Below are positions 52,358 to 64,000 of a stretch of DNA of 64,000 bases, one piece after another. Position 1 is the stretch's first letter. Each line of letters starts with the position of its first letter. The translations under genes and the position numbers were made by a program. The notes beneath the pieces are model-generated. The model made no database searches and had not been told where the DNA came from. It was given only the letters and a program-made list of their open reading frames with translations. The DNA comes from Aspidapion aeneum (taxonomy: Eukaryota > Arthropoda > Insecta > Coleoptera > Brentidae). The stretch spans positions 142,421,369-142,485,368 of the forward strand of contig OY755039.1 in the NCBI GenBank assembly GCA_963576565.1. Direction: 5' to 3'.

Positions 52358-53551
52358 CATTGGCGTAGCTAGGGGGGGGGGCAGGGAGGGCCTGCCCCCC
52401 CCCCCCCCTGAAGTCCCTCAGGCCCCCCTAAGATATTTTAGGCCTCCCCTGCCGACTACTAGTAAAAGAACATGACGCTGAAAATACATACTTTTCTATT
52501 ATTATTCGGGAAATATTCAAATAAAATAGGTGCATTAAAATTTAAAATCATTCAGATAATGTTTACATTTCAGGAAAAAGCCCTTGTCTTGCGGAATTAG
52601 GCTTTTTCTCTTTAAATTATCGGTAACTTTTCTGCACTTATGCAATTTCCCGAAAATATTTTTTTAAATTTAAACATAATTATGCATATTGAATATTTCA
52701 TGCATATTGGCGACATCTTGTAAAATAAGTGTAAGTTAAATTTCGCATTTAATAAAGACAGCTACCTTTGCCCCTCTGTTTCCCAAATCGGGTTGTAGAT
52801 GCCGTAAGGTTATAAAAGACCTTTTTAAACTGTTTTTCTAAAATAAATATAATAATCTTTTTAGTTTTTTTGAGTTTAGCGATTAGTGTCTTATGAAAAT
52901 TTTCCGATTTTGGTGACAATTTCATAACCGTTTTCAAATTAAGTTTTTCCACGTCGTTAAATGGAATAAATTCGTCGAGCAATACCGGGAAATTTTTTAT
53001 ATTAATACTTCTACTCTAAGAGCAGAAATGACCGTTTTAAAGAATTGTATTTTTCGGTTAAATCAAACTGTTGGTCATGATTATATCAAACAACATATAG
53101 CAGAAACAGCAAACCTCTACCAACTGTTTAAAGTTGCGAGTATTCTTCCAATTTCAAGTGCAACTTGCGAGAGGTCTTTCTCTGCCATGAGGAGAGTTTT
53201 TAACTGGCTTAAAACAACTATGAGTCAAGAGAGACACTCAGGTTTGTCATTGTTATTCATAGAAAAAGATGTTGAGGTCGACTTAGACAGTGTGGTAGAC
53301 GCTTTCAGTCAGCGACGTAGAAAACTTTCTTTGTAGAATTGCTGAATTACATACTTCCTGTGTATACATATAAATAAGTTGGTAAATGTATTATTAAATA
53401 TGTTATATTAAAATATTAGAACATTTAATGCGCGTATTTTTTTTTATTCATTGCACACTTTGGACGACTCTTTAAAACCTATGTTTGCTTTTTGTTCAAG
53501 ATAGACCGGGGCCACGGCCCCCCCTGAAAAGCAAGGCTAGCTACGCCAATG
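52358..53551 (+). mobile_element. hAT family A, copy 3, 8-bp TSD
   Basis: 1194 bp, TIR CATTGGCGTAGCTAG, exact duplication GGCGTCCG at 52350-52357 and 53552-53559. Inserted within the piggyBac-like MITE. Confidence 0.95.
53028..53336 (+). CDS. hAT C-terminal dimerization ORF, copy 3
   Basis: 102 residues; two codons shorter than copies 1, 2 and 4 through an in-frame 6-bp deletion (AETANLYQL against AENTYPNLYQL). It retains ISSATCERSFSAMRRVFNWL with a conservative K for R and MSQERHSG for MTQERHSG. No catalytic domain. That a length change is in-frame is compatible with selection on the ORF but also with chance. Confidence 0.72.
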   Translation: MTVLKNCIFRLNQTVGHDYIKQHIAETANLYQLFKVASILPISSATCERSFSAMRRVFNWLKTTMSQERHSGLSLLFIEKDVEVDLDSVVDAFSQRRRKLSL

Positions 53552-53691
53552 GGCGTCCGCTCCGCTACTTCATGTTTAACATTGGGTCAATGGTATCACC
53601 AATATTTTAAGCCAAAAAGTCTTCCATTTTTAATAAAATAATAAATATCTGCTATGTTACGTATACGCATCAGCGGCCAAAAATGGGTTAA

Positions 53692-54812
53692 TACTATAAC
53701 AACAGTTTTTTGACAGTTTAAAAATGAAGAAATGCTCATCTCTTAACGGAGCATCACATCAATATACGATTTTCGGAATATAGAACACTTTTTTCTAAAT
53801 AATTTGTGTTATAACTAAAAACTTCGCAGAAGCATTCGTTTCTGAGATATTTACAAAAAAACTTATTTTAAGGCTAATATAGCGTGGATTTCATTTGGAG
53901 TGTGCTACTGGGCAAGAAAGATATCAGATCCGTCATGGATCCGTTTATTTTTAATCAAAATAATGGTTTTTACATTTTCCTTTTATTTTAAAGCTAAAAA
54001 AGTTCCATTTTTACCCGAAAATGTCCTGGAAGCAGTTTTTTGAGGCACTTTTTTCTAAAATGTCTATTTTTAAATGGTGTAAAAAAACAAACATCACTAT
54101 GAAAATTAGTCATATTTTCTTTTGTTTCCGATAGTTTTTATAGTGTTGTTATTTTTTAATATTTTGGCCTTTTTGAATTGATTGATCCAGGATTTTTTTA
54201 AATTAGGACTAGGTGTTTCTCAGTCGCAAAGTACCTAATACTAGAAAAACATAGCATGTTCGCATTGTAATGTAAATGCTCCATTACCACATGATTTTTT
54301 CAATGTATTAAATTTGCTTGGTATGGACTGCTCTAAATAACTCAATGTAAGTATTTTACCAATTTTTTCTTACGGTTTTTGAGCAGTAGACCGTATAGCC
54401 GGATTTTCAGATAATAATAGTCTTTGTAAAAATCTGTGACGCCTTAAATCATTGTGATTTTAATAGCTTTAGATTTGCAAACAATGTAAAATAATTTCCC
54501 CTCTGAGGCCTTCCAAAAATGCATTTTAGTTAATTTTTATTTATTTTTTTACCCTAAATTAAAATAAGATCTATATCAATGGAATATGAAATAGACTTTC
54601 TTCTATATCTTTGTCCATATCTTAACTCCTGGTGGATATTTTTCATCTTTATAGCCACGAAGCTCCCCAACTCTCGGTTCGTAATAATAATGTTTCAAAA
54701 TTGATTTATAATTTTTAAATGAATTAATATTTTTTTATAGGAAAATTGTACCTACAACGGAAAACAATGCCATTTCCTCAGGAAAAATAAGATATTAATT
54801 ATAAAATAGTTA
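53692..54812. other. AT-rich DNA with a hairpin-MITE fragment
   Basis: About 54015-54100 (GTCCTGGAAGCAGTTTTTTG, AAAATGTCTATTTTTAAATG, AACATCACTATG) matches one arm of the 9677-10474 hairpin MITE. Otherwise nothing is supported. Confidence 0.4.
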
Positions 54813-54936
54813 TTTACCTAACAAGTGCGGAAAGTAATACTTTACCGCACGCGACGGAAGTTGGCCGAACGACGCGGAGCGGAGTTTGGTCACGCCGTCA
54901 AGGGCGGTAAAGACACTTTCCGCATGTGTTAGGTAC
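54813..54936. repeat. TACCTAAC hairpin module, reversed copy
   Basis: From TTATTTACCTAACAAGTGCG to TTCCGCATGTGTTAGGTAC. The loop includes TTGGCCGAACGACGCGGAGC and GGAGTTTGGTCACGCCGTC, related to the loop at 13890-13930. The TAGTTATTTACC edge is the mirror of the TAAATAACTA edge of the other copies. Confidence 0.75.
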
Positions 54937-55700
54937 AATATTTTACCTATGAGTACCTTTTTTTTCAAAAAATTGAATGTAATTTATAAATAAACTGGTC
55001 AAATTAGATCTAATTGAATTGTAAACAAATATTGAAGCTGTCTTATTGATGCGTTGCTAAGGTTTCTAAGTGGTGCGCGTGCGGTAAAGTGACTACCGCA
55101 CAGTGAGCGGTAAAGTAATTACTTTTTTATACGACTGTCTTGTAAAAGGGGGTTTTGCGCACGGGGAACACGATCTGAAAATGGCATTTTGCGCACGCTG
55201 TGTGCAAAACGGTTTGCACACGCTTATGGCATTTTTGCGCACGCCTATGTCATTCCTGCATACGGGTCTCCCGTCATTGTGATTTTTGTTGTTGTCACCC
55301 ATCAATATAAGTTGGCTTAGTTCCGTAGCAACCGTCACTGCTCGTATGTTTTGTTGATTAGATACGTCAAAAAACTGTTGAATTTTTAAAGTTTTGTTGT
55401 AAAAATGTCGGAAATAAAAACAAGTTAAATTAAAATTTGATTTTTCTTTCTTTATTAGCAGTCGTATAAAAAATATTGTAAAAAACTCGTTTAAAAACCT
55501 CTTTGCACACTCCCTCGACTTGTAGCACACTCCCTCGACTTGTAGCCCTCGACTTGTAGTCTGTACCAAACTGTCTCGATCGTGTGCAAAGAGTCGTTTT
55601 CAAACCTTGTTGTTTAAATAACTATACCGCACGCGAGTAGGTAAAATAATTTTACCGATATTTTCTTCAAAAACTCCTAGAGCAACTACCGCACGAACGC
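54937..55700. repeat. GCGGTAAAG / GCGCACG motif region, related to the palindrome family
   Basis: Contains TGCGGTAAAGTGACTACCGC, many GCACACG/GCGCACG repeats at 55150-55300, and TACCGCACGCGAGTAGGTAA at 55624. Around 55320-55410, CGTAGCAACCGTCACTGC...ACTGTTGAATTTTTAAAG...ATG resembles the sequence before the ATG at 13705. The large minus-strand open frame (55093-55569) contains a short duplicated segment and no recognisable domain. Confidence 0.45.
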
Positions 55701-57049
55701 AACGGGTCGAAATAAAGAGATTTTTCCATAAACAGTATAAATCAGAGACGAAAAAGAACAGTTAAAACATTAGGATCGTTTCATCATCGCGTGCGACAGT
55801 CATAAAACGGTACGAAAAATACTTTTTGCGTTCCAGGTCGACGTTGTACTGTTCGGATATCGGATAGTCAGTTTTCCGTTCCATCTAGCCACTTAAACTG
55901 GTTTCGGACTCTTCCGATATACAAGGATTGAAGACAGGCGCATTAGAAATGATTGCCCTCTCTCTCTCTCTTTTCTTTCTCTTTGTTTATCATATGTTGC
56001 ACTGGAAAAATTGTATGTAAAACAGACACATTTCTAGTTTACATCACCTGAGATAAAAATATACCATAAAATTACATTAAATTTACATTTGTCTGAGAAA
56101 ATTCAAAAAACAGTGAATAATCCAAAAAATTAAAATATTTGTCAAAATAAAATAAGTTTCACAACCAATTTTAACACATGACTAATGCCGGGAAGCCACG
56201 TAAACATTTTTTAAATTTCCAAATAAAAAGTTGTGCAACATCTGTATACCATATGGAAAAAAGCTATACTGATCATAGGGTAGCTTAGAAAAAGAAAAAC
56301 TAGTTTAGCAGGTGATTGGATAGAATAGAAACATAAGGGTTTACCCCGATCGGAGCAAATCCCGGTGACTTGTGAACTAAAAGTTAAAAGAAGAGGGATT
56401 CCCAACTTCTTCGAAGTATAATTGGGATTTTTCGGACGGTTTTGATGGAACAGACCTACTGTTTTGATGGAACAGACTCACTGTTACTATTTTCTAGAGG
56501 AGGCTGTTGTAAAAAATAGGACCATCAAGTAAGGGAAGGCCTTTTATTTAAAAAAAAAACGTTAAAAAAGTGTTAAAAACCAGTACAGAAAAATTAATAT
56601 GCAGTTAATGAAGTGGGTACACTTTGTATTTCCGATCAAATTAAAGGTGTCCTTATCTAACCACCAATCTAAAATTTTGTCATTTCAACACACGTTTAGG
56701 CATACCCACCCTTTGCACGTAGTTTGCAGGCACGGGCCAAAAATAAAGGTGACAGGGTAGGCATGCGGGCAAGGGTAGTTTCACCATAGACTAATAGTAT
56801 TCTTTGTGGTTTCACCCCATCCTATAATCCAATAATAAAATTATATAAACCAACAAAAATATTTTTTTTTTACTAAAAGGTCGAAAACTAAAGTACAGGG
56901 TGCATGTCAAAAATTAAATGTTTTTGGGGAGTTTCGCGGAATTCATCCAACATTTATTTGATATATGAAAACAAGGTCAATAGGTCATTCATTAATGTTA
57001 TAAAAAAAAACCTTGCTAAAAACGGCATTGTAATAAAAAATGTAATCAA
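55700..57049. other. Mostly unique DNA, no supported gene
   Basis: Includes a (TC)n run at 55956-55985 and an ACAGGGTGC end at 56897. GC content is slightly raised at 55750-55930. No splice-supported exon was found. Confidence 0.35.
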
Positions 57050-57203
57050 AACAAACGTGGAATTTCGTACCCGTGAATTTAAAAATCAAACAAGTTTCGT
57101 GGCTAATCGGGCTAAAAGGAGTTTTTTGTTTCCCTCATATTTTTCCATGGGTAGCCTGAAAGGTTAACCTCACGGGGGTCCAAGATCTAATGGACACCTA
57201 AAA
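57050..57203 (-). repeat. Dispersed 150-bp module, reversed copy
   Basis: AACGTGGAATTTCGTACCCG, ACAAGTTTCGTGGCTAATCG, TTTTTCCATGGGTAGCCTG and GGGGTCCAAGATCTAATGG, ending ACACCTA. It matches the modules at 2435 and 62800 reversed. Confidence 0.85.
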
Positions 57204-57234
57204 CAGCAATGTTTTTACGTTATTTTCTTTCGGT

Positions 57235-58070
57235 CAATGTTGCCACCCTCGACCCTGAGGTCTTCGGTAGAAGGCTTCGAGAAAAATCGGTAGATTTCGG
57301 TAGATTTTTTAATCATCTCAGCAAGCAGTGCTGGAGAACTTTCGATAGTTTGGATTGATTTAGTAGGTAAATTGTATTTCTACGATTTGTTTTTACTGAC
57401 AAAATATCAAAATTAAGAATTAAATAAAAAAAATTAGGTACATACTAGGGACCTATTGCAATAAAGCCAGGCACAAATTGTGCCGGGCACTATATTGACA
57501 GTTTCGCATTAAAAACTGACAGTTGATCTTTCAAAATTGACATACCAAAGTCGAATTTAGAAATCCAGTCGTTTATTTTCCATTAATTGTGGCGTCACTA
57601 TTAATTCCGGCTCTTATAATACACAATGGCCTTATTTTGAAAGAAGACAGCTGTTCTTATAATGTGAAACTGTCAATATAGTGCCCAGCACAATTTGTGC
57701 CTGGCTTTATTGCAATAGGTCCCTACTAGGTAGATAATATTATAAGAAAAACCTCAGGGTTTATAATAGCGTGATCTGTAATGCCGCTTGCGGCTGCCGG
57801 CTAAGTATATCGCAAAATCCAAGAGATGGCGCCATAAATACACTTTTAAAAACAATGGCTTGAAATAAAATTTTTATTCTACAAAGGATCTTACATAAAA
57901 ATAATATTTTATTTATGGTGTTTTTTTTTAATCGCGATTACGCGGCGTATAAAAAAAACAAGTTTATATCGAAAAAAAAATCGGTAGAAAACTATTGTAA
58001 TTCGGTATATCGTAAAGTAAAAGGCTAAATCGGTAGAGCTACCGAAAAATCGGTAGAGGTTGCAACACTG
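57235..58070. mobile_element. hAT element with 8-bp TSD (family D)
   Basis: Exact duplication CTTTCGGT at 57227-57234 and 58071-58078. Ends CAATGTTGCCACCCTCGACC and (reverse) CAGTGTTGCAACCTCTACCG. 836 bp including a nested 276-bp MITE. Repeated TCGGTAGA motifs lie near both ends. No transposase. Confidence 0.9.
57448..57723. mobile_element. MITE with about 60-bp TIR, apparent 5-bp duplication
   Basis: GGGACCTATTGCAATAAAGC...CACAAATTGTGCCGGGCAC on the left, closely mirrored on the right. TACTA flanks both sides (57443-57447 and 57724-57728). Diverged relative at 1418-1692. Nested in the 57235-58070 hAT element. Confidence 0.85.
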
Positions 58071-58078
58071 CTTTCGGT

Positions 58079-58755
58079 TCGTGTATTTTCTAATATTTTG
58101 TTAATATACTGATTCCTGATCCTTCACGATCGCGATGCATCAATTATTAACCTGATAAAGACACATTAATATTGTGTGAAAGTCTTTATTGTTGAAAATC
58201 TTGTTTAGCCTTTAAAGAAAACATAATGTATGTATAGAGATTTTGTCTCGCCTTGAGCGCCATCTTTTAAAATTGTCTTGAAGTGTTGTAGTCTTAAACT
58301 AGTGAATTTTTAGAACTTCCTTTCGCGTCACATTTAAGTTAACAAAAAGTTATTAAAAAAACGTTAAAAACAAGAGCAGCAAATTATTATTTTTAACAAT
58401 TATTAATCTTGAAACAGGCTTTCACGCCTTCTACGTAAAATAATACGCAAAAAGTTAATAGGTTTGAGAAGTCTTAATCTAGTTGCGTTTTAGAACATGT
58501 TGTGGGGAACTTTGCAAATGTGAATTTGGCACATGAAAATAACGAGGGTAAAAAAGACGTTATATACACAGCACCAGAAACTTCATCAAAAATTAGCATG
58601 TAGATTTAACAAACCAAATATTACATGTAATGAGGTTGTTTTCTAGTAAAAAATACCTGTATTATTTTTGTTGACGGTAATTTAACGTTGATGTGATTTT
58701 TGTGCTATGTGGGAGGTAACAGTCCAACGTCAAAAACGGAATTATTAATAACAGG
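58079..58755. other. AT-rich DNA, one MITE end
   Basis: Contains TTTTTGTGCTATGTGGGA at about 58697-58714, matching the hairpin MITE end at 21900. No gene supported. Confidence 0.35.
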
Positions 58756-59953
58756 CATTGGCGTAGCTAGGGGGGGCTTGGGGGGGCCTGGCCCCCCCTG
58801 AAGTCCCTCAGGCCCCCCCTAAGATATTTTGGGCCTCCCCTACCAACTACTAGTAAAAGAACATGACGCTGAAAATACATACTTTTCTATTATTATTCGG
58901 GAAATATTCAAATAAATAGGTGCATTAAAATTTAAAATCATTCAGATAATGTTTACATTTCAGGAAAAAGCCCTGGTCTTGCGGAATTAGGCTTTTTCTC
59001 TTTAAATTATCGGTAACTTTTTTGCACTTATGCAATTTCCCGAAAATATTTTTTAAATTTAAACATAATTATGCATATTGAATATTTCATACATATTGGC
59101 GACATCTTGTATAATATTATAGATGTGTAAGTTAAATTTCGCATTTAATAAAGACAGCGACCTTTGCCCCTCTGTTTCCGAAATCGGGTTGTAGATGTCG
59201 TAAGGTTATAAAAGACCTTTTTAAACTGTTTTTCTAAAATAAATATAATAATCTTTTTAGTTTTTTTGAGGTTAGCGTTTAGTGTCTTATGGAAATTTTC
59301 CGATTTTGGTGACAATTTCATAACCATTTTCATATTAAGTTTTCCCACGTCGTTAAATGGAATAAATTTGTCGAGCAATACCGGGAAATTTTTAATATTA
59401 ATACTTCTGCTCTAAGAGCAGAAATGACCGTTTTAAAGAATTGTATTTTTTGGTTAAATCAAACTGTTGGTCATGATTCTATCAAACAACATATAGCAGA
59501 AAACACCTATCCAAACCTCTACCAACTTTTTAAAGTTGCGAGTATTCTTCCAATTTCAAGTGCAACTTGCGAGATGTCTTTCTCTGTCATGAGGAGAGTT
59601 TTTAATTGGCTTAGAACAACTATGACTCAAGAGAGACACTCAGGTTTGTCATTGTTATTCATAGAAAAAGATGTTGAGGTCGACTTAGACAGTGTGGTAG
59701 ACGCTTTCAGTCAGCGACGTAGAAAACTTTCTTTGTAGAATTGCTGAATTACATACTTGCTGTGTATACATATAAATAAGTTGGTAAATGTATTATTAAA
59801 TTTGTTATATTAAAATATTAGAACATTTAATGCGCGTATTTTTTTTTATTTATTGCACACTTTGCACGACTCTTTAAAACCTATGTTTGCTTTTTGTTCA
59901 AGATAGACCGGGGCCACGGCCCCCCGTGAAAAGCAAGGCTAGCTACGCCAATG
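58756..59953 (+). mobile_element. hAT family A, copy 4, 8-bp TSD
   Basis: 1198 bp, TIR CATTGGCGTAGCTAG, exact duplication ATAACAGG at 58748-58755 and 59954-59961. Very similar to copies 2 and 3 across the full length. Confidence 0.95.
59424..59738 (+). CDS. hAT C-terminal dimerization ORF, copy 4
   Basis: 104 residues. Differences from copy 1 include FWLNQTVGHD for FRLNQTVGHD and CEMSFSVMRRVFNWL for CERSFSAMRRVFNWL, the latter changing two residues of the core motif. The frame is open upstream of the ATG as in copy 1. The opposite-strand open frame at 59145-59378 is shared with copies 2 and 3 and is probably the shadow of the former coding strand. Confidence 0.72.
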   Translation: MTVLKNCIFWLNQTVGHDSIKQHIAENTYPNLYQLFKVASILPISSATCEMSFSVMRRVFNWLRTTMTQERHSGLSLLFIEKDVEVDLDSVVDAFSQRRRKLSL

Positions 59954-59961
59954 ATAACAGG

Positions 59962-60454
59962 GTATTATTAAAAACAAGGCTCGAGGCCTCTTGGGGGGGG
60001 GGGGGGGCCGAAGCCTCATGATGTCGAATATTAAGCTATTTTTTGTGTTTTTTTTTTCTGAAATATGTCGAAAATATGTAAAAAAATCTAAGGCTTGGGG
60101 GCCCCCCACTGGGTGCGCCCATGCAACAGCAAATCGAAGTTTAGTATAAATTATTTGATCAAAACCGGACAAAATCCAAAAAGGGCAAAATCATAAAAAG
60201 GGCCCGGTCATAGCATGAGCGACGTTCTCTTGTATTTTTATGTGGATTGAATTTTGGCGGCAAATTTAAATCGGGAATAATTTTGTTTTTGAACCCAAAA
60301 ATATGTTTTAAAAAAAATTATTTTTTTCCTTTCGTTAGTACCTTAAGTTATATCTCGTTAGTATCTCGAAATAGAGACATAAGAGAACAATATCAGTAAT
60401 ACCTAACTAATTAAAACTTAAATGCAAAACAATAAAAATACTCTGCCAATATAT
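59962..60454. other. Low-complexity and repeat relic
   Basis: Holds a G-run (59992-60007) and GGGGGCCCCCCACTGGGTGCGCCC at about 60098-60120, which read in reverse looks like another hAT terminus. No gene. Confidence 0.35.
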
Positions 60455-62200
<1,746 letters not shown>

Positions 62201-62504
62201 AATCGGTTTATTATTTTTTGAGTTTTTGAGAAGAACCTCAAACCTCAGAAAAACACCATCAAAATTTGGCTAAAGTTGGTGCTAATTTAAAAATATACAT
62301 GTTACTCGTCGTTATGATACTGAAGTGAGTGGAAATTGCGTATTTAAATTGTCAAAAACCTACATGTCAAAAACTACAATGTTTCAACAAATTTATGGCA
62401 AGAGTACATTTCAATTTATTTTGGCAATACCAAATTTTATGACTCTGCGTTAGGTTTGAATCTCGAAGCAAACGACCCGCTCGCACCGTATATGTACAGT
62501 GCGA
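62201..62504. other. AT-rich DNA, nothing recognised
   Basis: No supported features. Confidence 0.35.
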
Positions 62505-62965
62505 TCATAAGTAAATAGTGAGAAAACTATCGCAAGAAGCGCCATCTACCGAGATACGAGAGAAACAAAAAACAAAAGCCGGCGGAAAAACTACTATTAC
62601 ATATCGATCAATGAAAAGATCGAAAACAAACAAAAGAAAACAAACTATAGTCCGTGACCTACGACAGCTCTTCTGTCTTTCAGGCCGGATCAACGCATAT
62701 TGCATTTTTACCCGTCATCAACACACGTGAGCGTCAATCAACGGAATTTTTAAGCCACATAATACTAACAAACGTGGAATTCCACTGACTGTCAACAATT
62801 ATTAGGTGTCCATTAGATCTTGGACCCCTGTGGGGTTAAGCTTAGCTCTACCCACGGAAAAATATATGGGAGAAACAAAAACTCCTTTTTGCCCGATTAG
62901 CCACGAAACTTGATTTGTTTGATTTTTAAATTCACGGGTACGAAATTCCACGTTTTGTTATTGAT
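62505..62965. repeat. Dispersed repeat: inverted-duplication interior plus 150-bp module
   Basis: 62518-62770 matches the right arm of the 1.9-4.07-kb duplication (GAGAAAACTATCGCAAGAAG, GCGCCATCTACCGAGATACG, GACAGCTCTTCTGTCTTTC). It is followed by the forward 150-bp module (ATTAGGTGTCCATTAGATCT...AAATTCCACGTTT). The 70-codon frame over it is also present at 3677 and reflects the repeat. Confidence 0.85.
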
Positions 62966-63059
62966 TAAAGGGAAAATAGACGCATTACTGCCCTAGAAAA
63001 AAATTATATAACAAACTCAGAGTAATAACATTTATTACTCTAAGATAAAAAATAATTTT

Positions 63060-63280
63060 TTTGTGGACTAATACCCCCCTAGATTTTCACCAAGATCCGC
63101 GCTTTTTCCGGCCGAAGCGAAACTTTTATAATTCTTCTTTCTATAATTTAACTTGTTGTTTATGATCCGTCATTTTGTTAAATTCGTCGACGCCTTTTGA
63201 TTTATCTTATTCTATTCTGCTACGAATTCTTTATATAATACGAAATGTCAATGAAACGCCACAAAAATATCGAAAAAAGT
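63060..63280. other. AT-rich DNA with a hAT-like relic
   Basis: TACCCCCCTAGATTTTCACC...GATCCGCGCTT at 63070-63102, read in reverse, resembles AAGCGCGGATTTGAGGGGGG at 35091, so it is probably the same relic family. Confidence 0.3.
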
Positions 63281-63740
63281 ATTTTCAAAACGTAAAATGG
63301 TCGAAAAACAAATTTTTAACCGCAATTTGGTCGGAAATAAAACAATCGAAAGTAAAATAGACGAAAATAATTTTAACGAAACGTAGTTTTGTCGATTTGT
63401 AAGATTGTCGAAAATAATATAGTAGAAAATAATTTAGACGAAGTGTAATTTCGTCTATCCGTAAAAATGTCAAAATATAAAAGCATCGAAAAGTAAAACC
63501 ATCGAAAAGGAGTCGATTTGCAGAATGATCGAAGCGTAAAAAAATCAAATCATAAAAAGGCCGAAGGGTAGAAAGAATAAACAAATCGAAAAATAAAAGG
63601 TTTTAATAAAATATTTTAACCGAATCGTAATTTCATGGATCCGTAAACATGTCGAAGATGAAACGCAAGAAACACAATGGAAAAGACACGCAAAATCATC
63701 GAAACGTAGTTTTATCGAAACGCAAAAAGATCGAACATTG
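63281..63740. repeat. Degenerate TCGAAA-rich minisatellite
   Basis: Irregular repeats of (A)TCGAAAA, CGTAAAA and TCGAAACGTA with variable spacing, about 25 units. It resembles the arms of the Foldback element at 17.9 and 20.3 kb in unit type, but no mirrored partner is visible before the window ends. Confidence 0.65.
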
Positions 63741-64000
63741 CATAAAAGTTCCAGAGGGATGAGTACCAGAGGAATGAGTTTTTTAATGGTTTTCCAATTT
63801 AAATCAAAATCTATTTAGACTACTTAACTTATGTTTTATATAAACAAAGTTCCTATACTTATAATTTTAAAACAATCAACAAAAAAATTATACTATTGAT
63901 ATCAGTCGAATATTTACTTACCAGAGGAATGATAATTGAAGCGTTCCTTTTTGATTTCTCCGAAAAAAACTAATTTTCTGCCGAAAATAAAAAGATCTAT
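63741..64000. other. AT-rich DNA, nothing recognised
   Basis: Contains two or three ACCAGAGGAATGA motifs (63754, 63763 and 63920). No gene. Confidence 0.3.

Larger units (their letters stand above)
52257..53687. mobile_element. piggyBac-like MITE with TTAA duplication, split by a hAT copy
   Basis: TTAA at 52253-52256 and 53688-53691. The ends CCCATTTCCGGCC and (reverse) CCCATTTTTGGCC form a short TIR. TTAA plus CCC termini fits the piggyBac superfamily. Without the nested hAT copy (52358-53551 and one 8-bp repeat) the element is only about 229 bp. Confidence 0.75.

Noticed and set aside
55093..55569. 158-codon minus-strand frame
   Set aside because: Overlaps GCGCACG-repeat DNA and a short tandem CTCCCTCGACTTGTAG duplication; no recognisable domain.
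41995..59378. 77-codon opposite-strand frames in hAT copies 2, 3 and 4 (41995-42228, 52749-52982, 59145-59378)
   Set aside because: Conserved because the copies are near-identical; they lie antisense to the decayed upstream part of the transposase frame and have low-complexity Lys/Phe composition.

Overview
The window looks like AT-rich, repeat-dominated intergenic and intronic DNA from an arthropod, most likely an insect. The grounds are spliced gene structure with canonical GT/AG sites, a CDKN1/Dacapo-type protein, and a transposon load (hAT, P-like, PIF/Harbinger, pogo, piggyBac-like, Foldback, LINE debris) typical of large insect genomes. The species cannot be fixed from sequence alone. 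There are no prokaryotic operons, and I saw no tRNA, rRNA or CRISPR array.

Host genes. (1) A two-coding-exon gene on the minus strand (34996 down to 31400) encodes a 127-residue cyclin-dependent kinase inhibitor of the p21/p27/Dacapo family. Exon 1 ends in phase 2 and exon 2 completes the codon, creating RWNFDFENGIPLEG, the CDI-domain signature, across a 3.2-kb repeat-filled intron. GC-rich DNA at 36.2-36.9 kb is a candidate upstream promoter or 5' exon. (2) A probable terminal exon on the plus strand (7914-8020) of an unrecognised gene has a polyA signal at 8145.

Mobile DNA, left to right. 1.4-4.3 kb: a MITE, a 2.1-kb inverted duplication, and copies of a dispersed 150-bp module. 4.4-6.3 kb: two tandem arrays, the second built on AAAATGGCGGA. 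7.2 kb: a hAT MITE. 8.1-8.7 kb: a minisatellite. 8.9-12 kb: several nested inverted-repeat elements. 12.06-14.15 kb: an element with 8-bp target duplications carrying GTGCGGAAA palindromes. 14.5-17.1 kb: an ACAGGGTGT element and two members of a MITE family with 7-bp target duplications. 17.87-20.54 kb: a Foldback-type element with a 9-bp target duplication and a 415-bp satellite inside. 21.2-22.5 kb: three nested elements. 24.8-28.65 kb: a Harbinger element holding a THAP/P-like element (itself containing LINE debris) and a hAT copy. 29.1-31.3 kb: more MITEs. 31.5-34.7 kb: the CDI-gene intron with hairpins and a 140-bp tandem array. 37-40.4 kb: a hAT transposase relic and MITEs. 41.2-45.2 kb: one 135-bp tandem array split by three insertions. 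45.3-51.5 kb: LINE tails, MITEs and arrays. 52-60 kb: piggyBac-like, hAT and further elements. 60.4-62.2 kb: an element containing 1078 bp of pure (CAGA)n. 62.5-64 kb: repeat copies and TCGAAA-rich DNA.

Four copies of one hAT family keep an intact C-terminal dimerization ORF but no visible catalytic domain. Target-site duplications were read directly for about 17 insertions, so insertion order can be reconstructed in several places.
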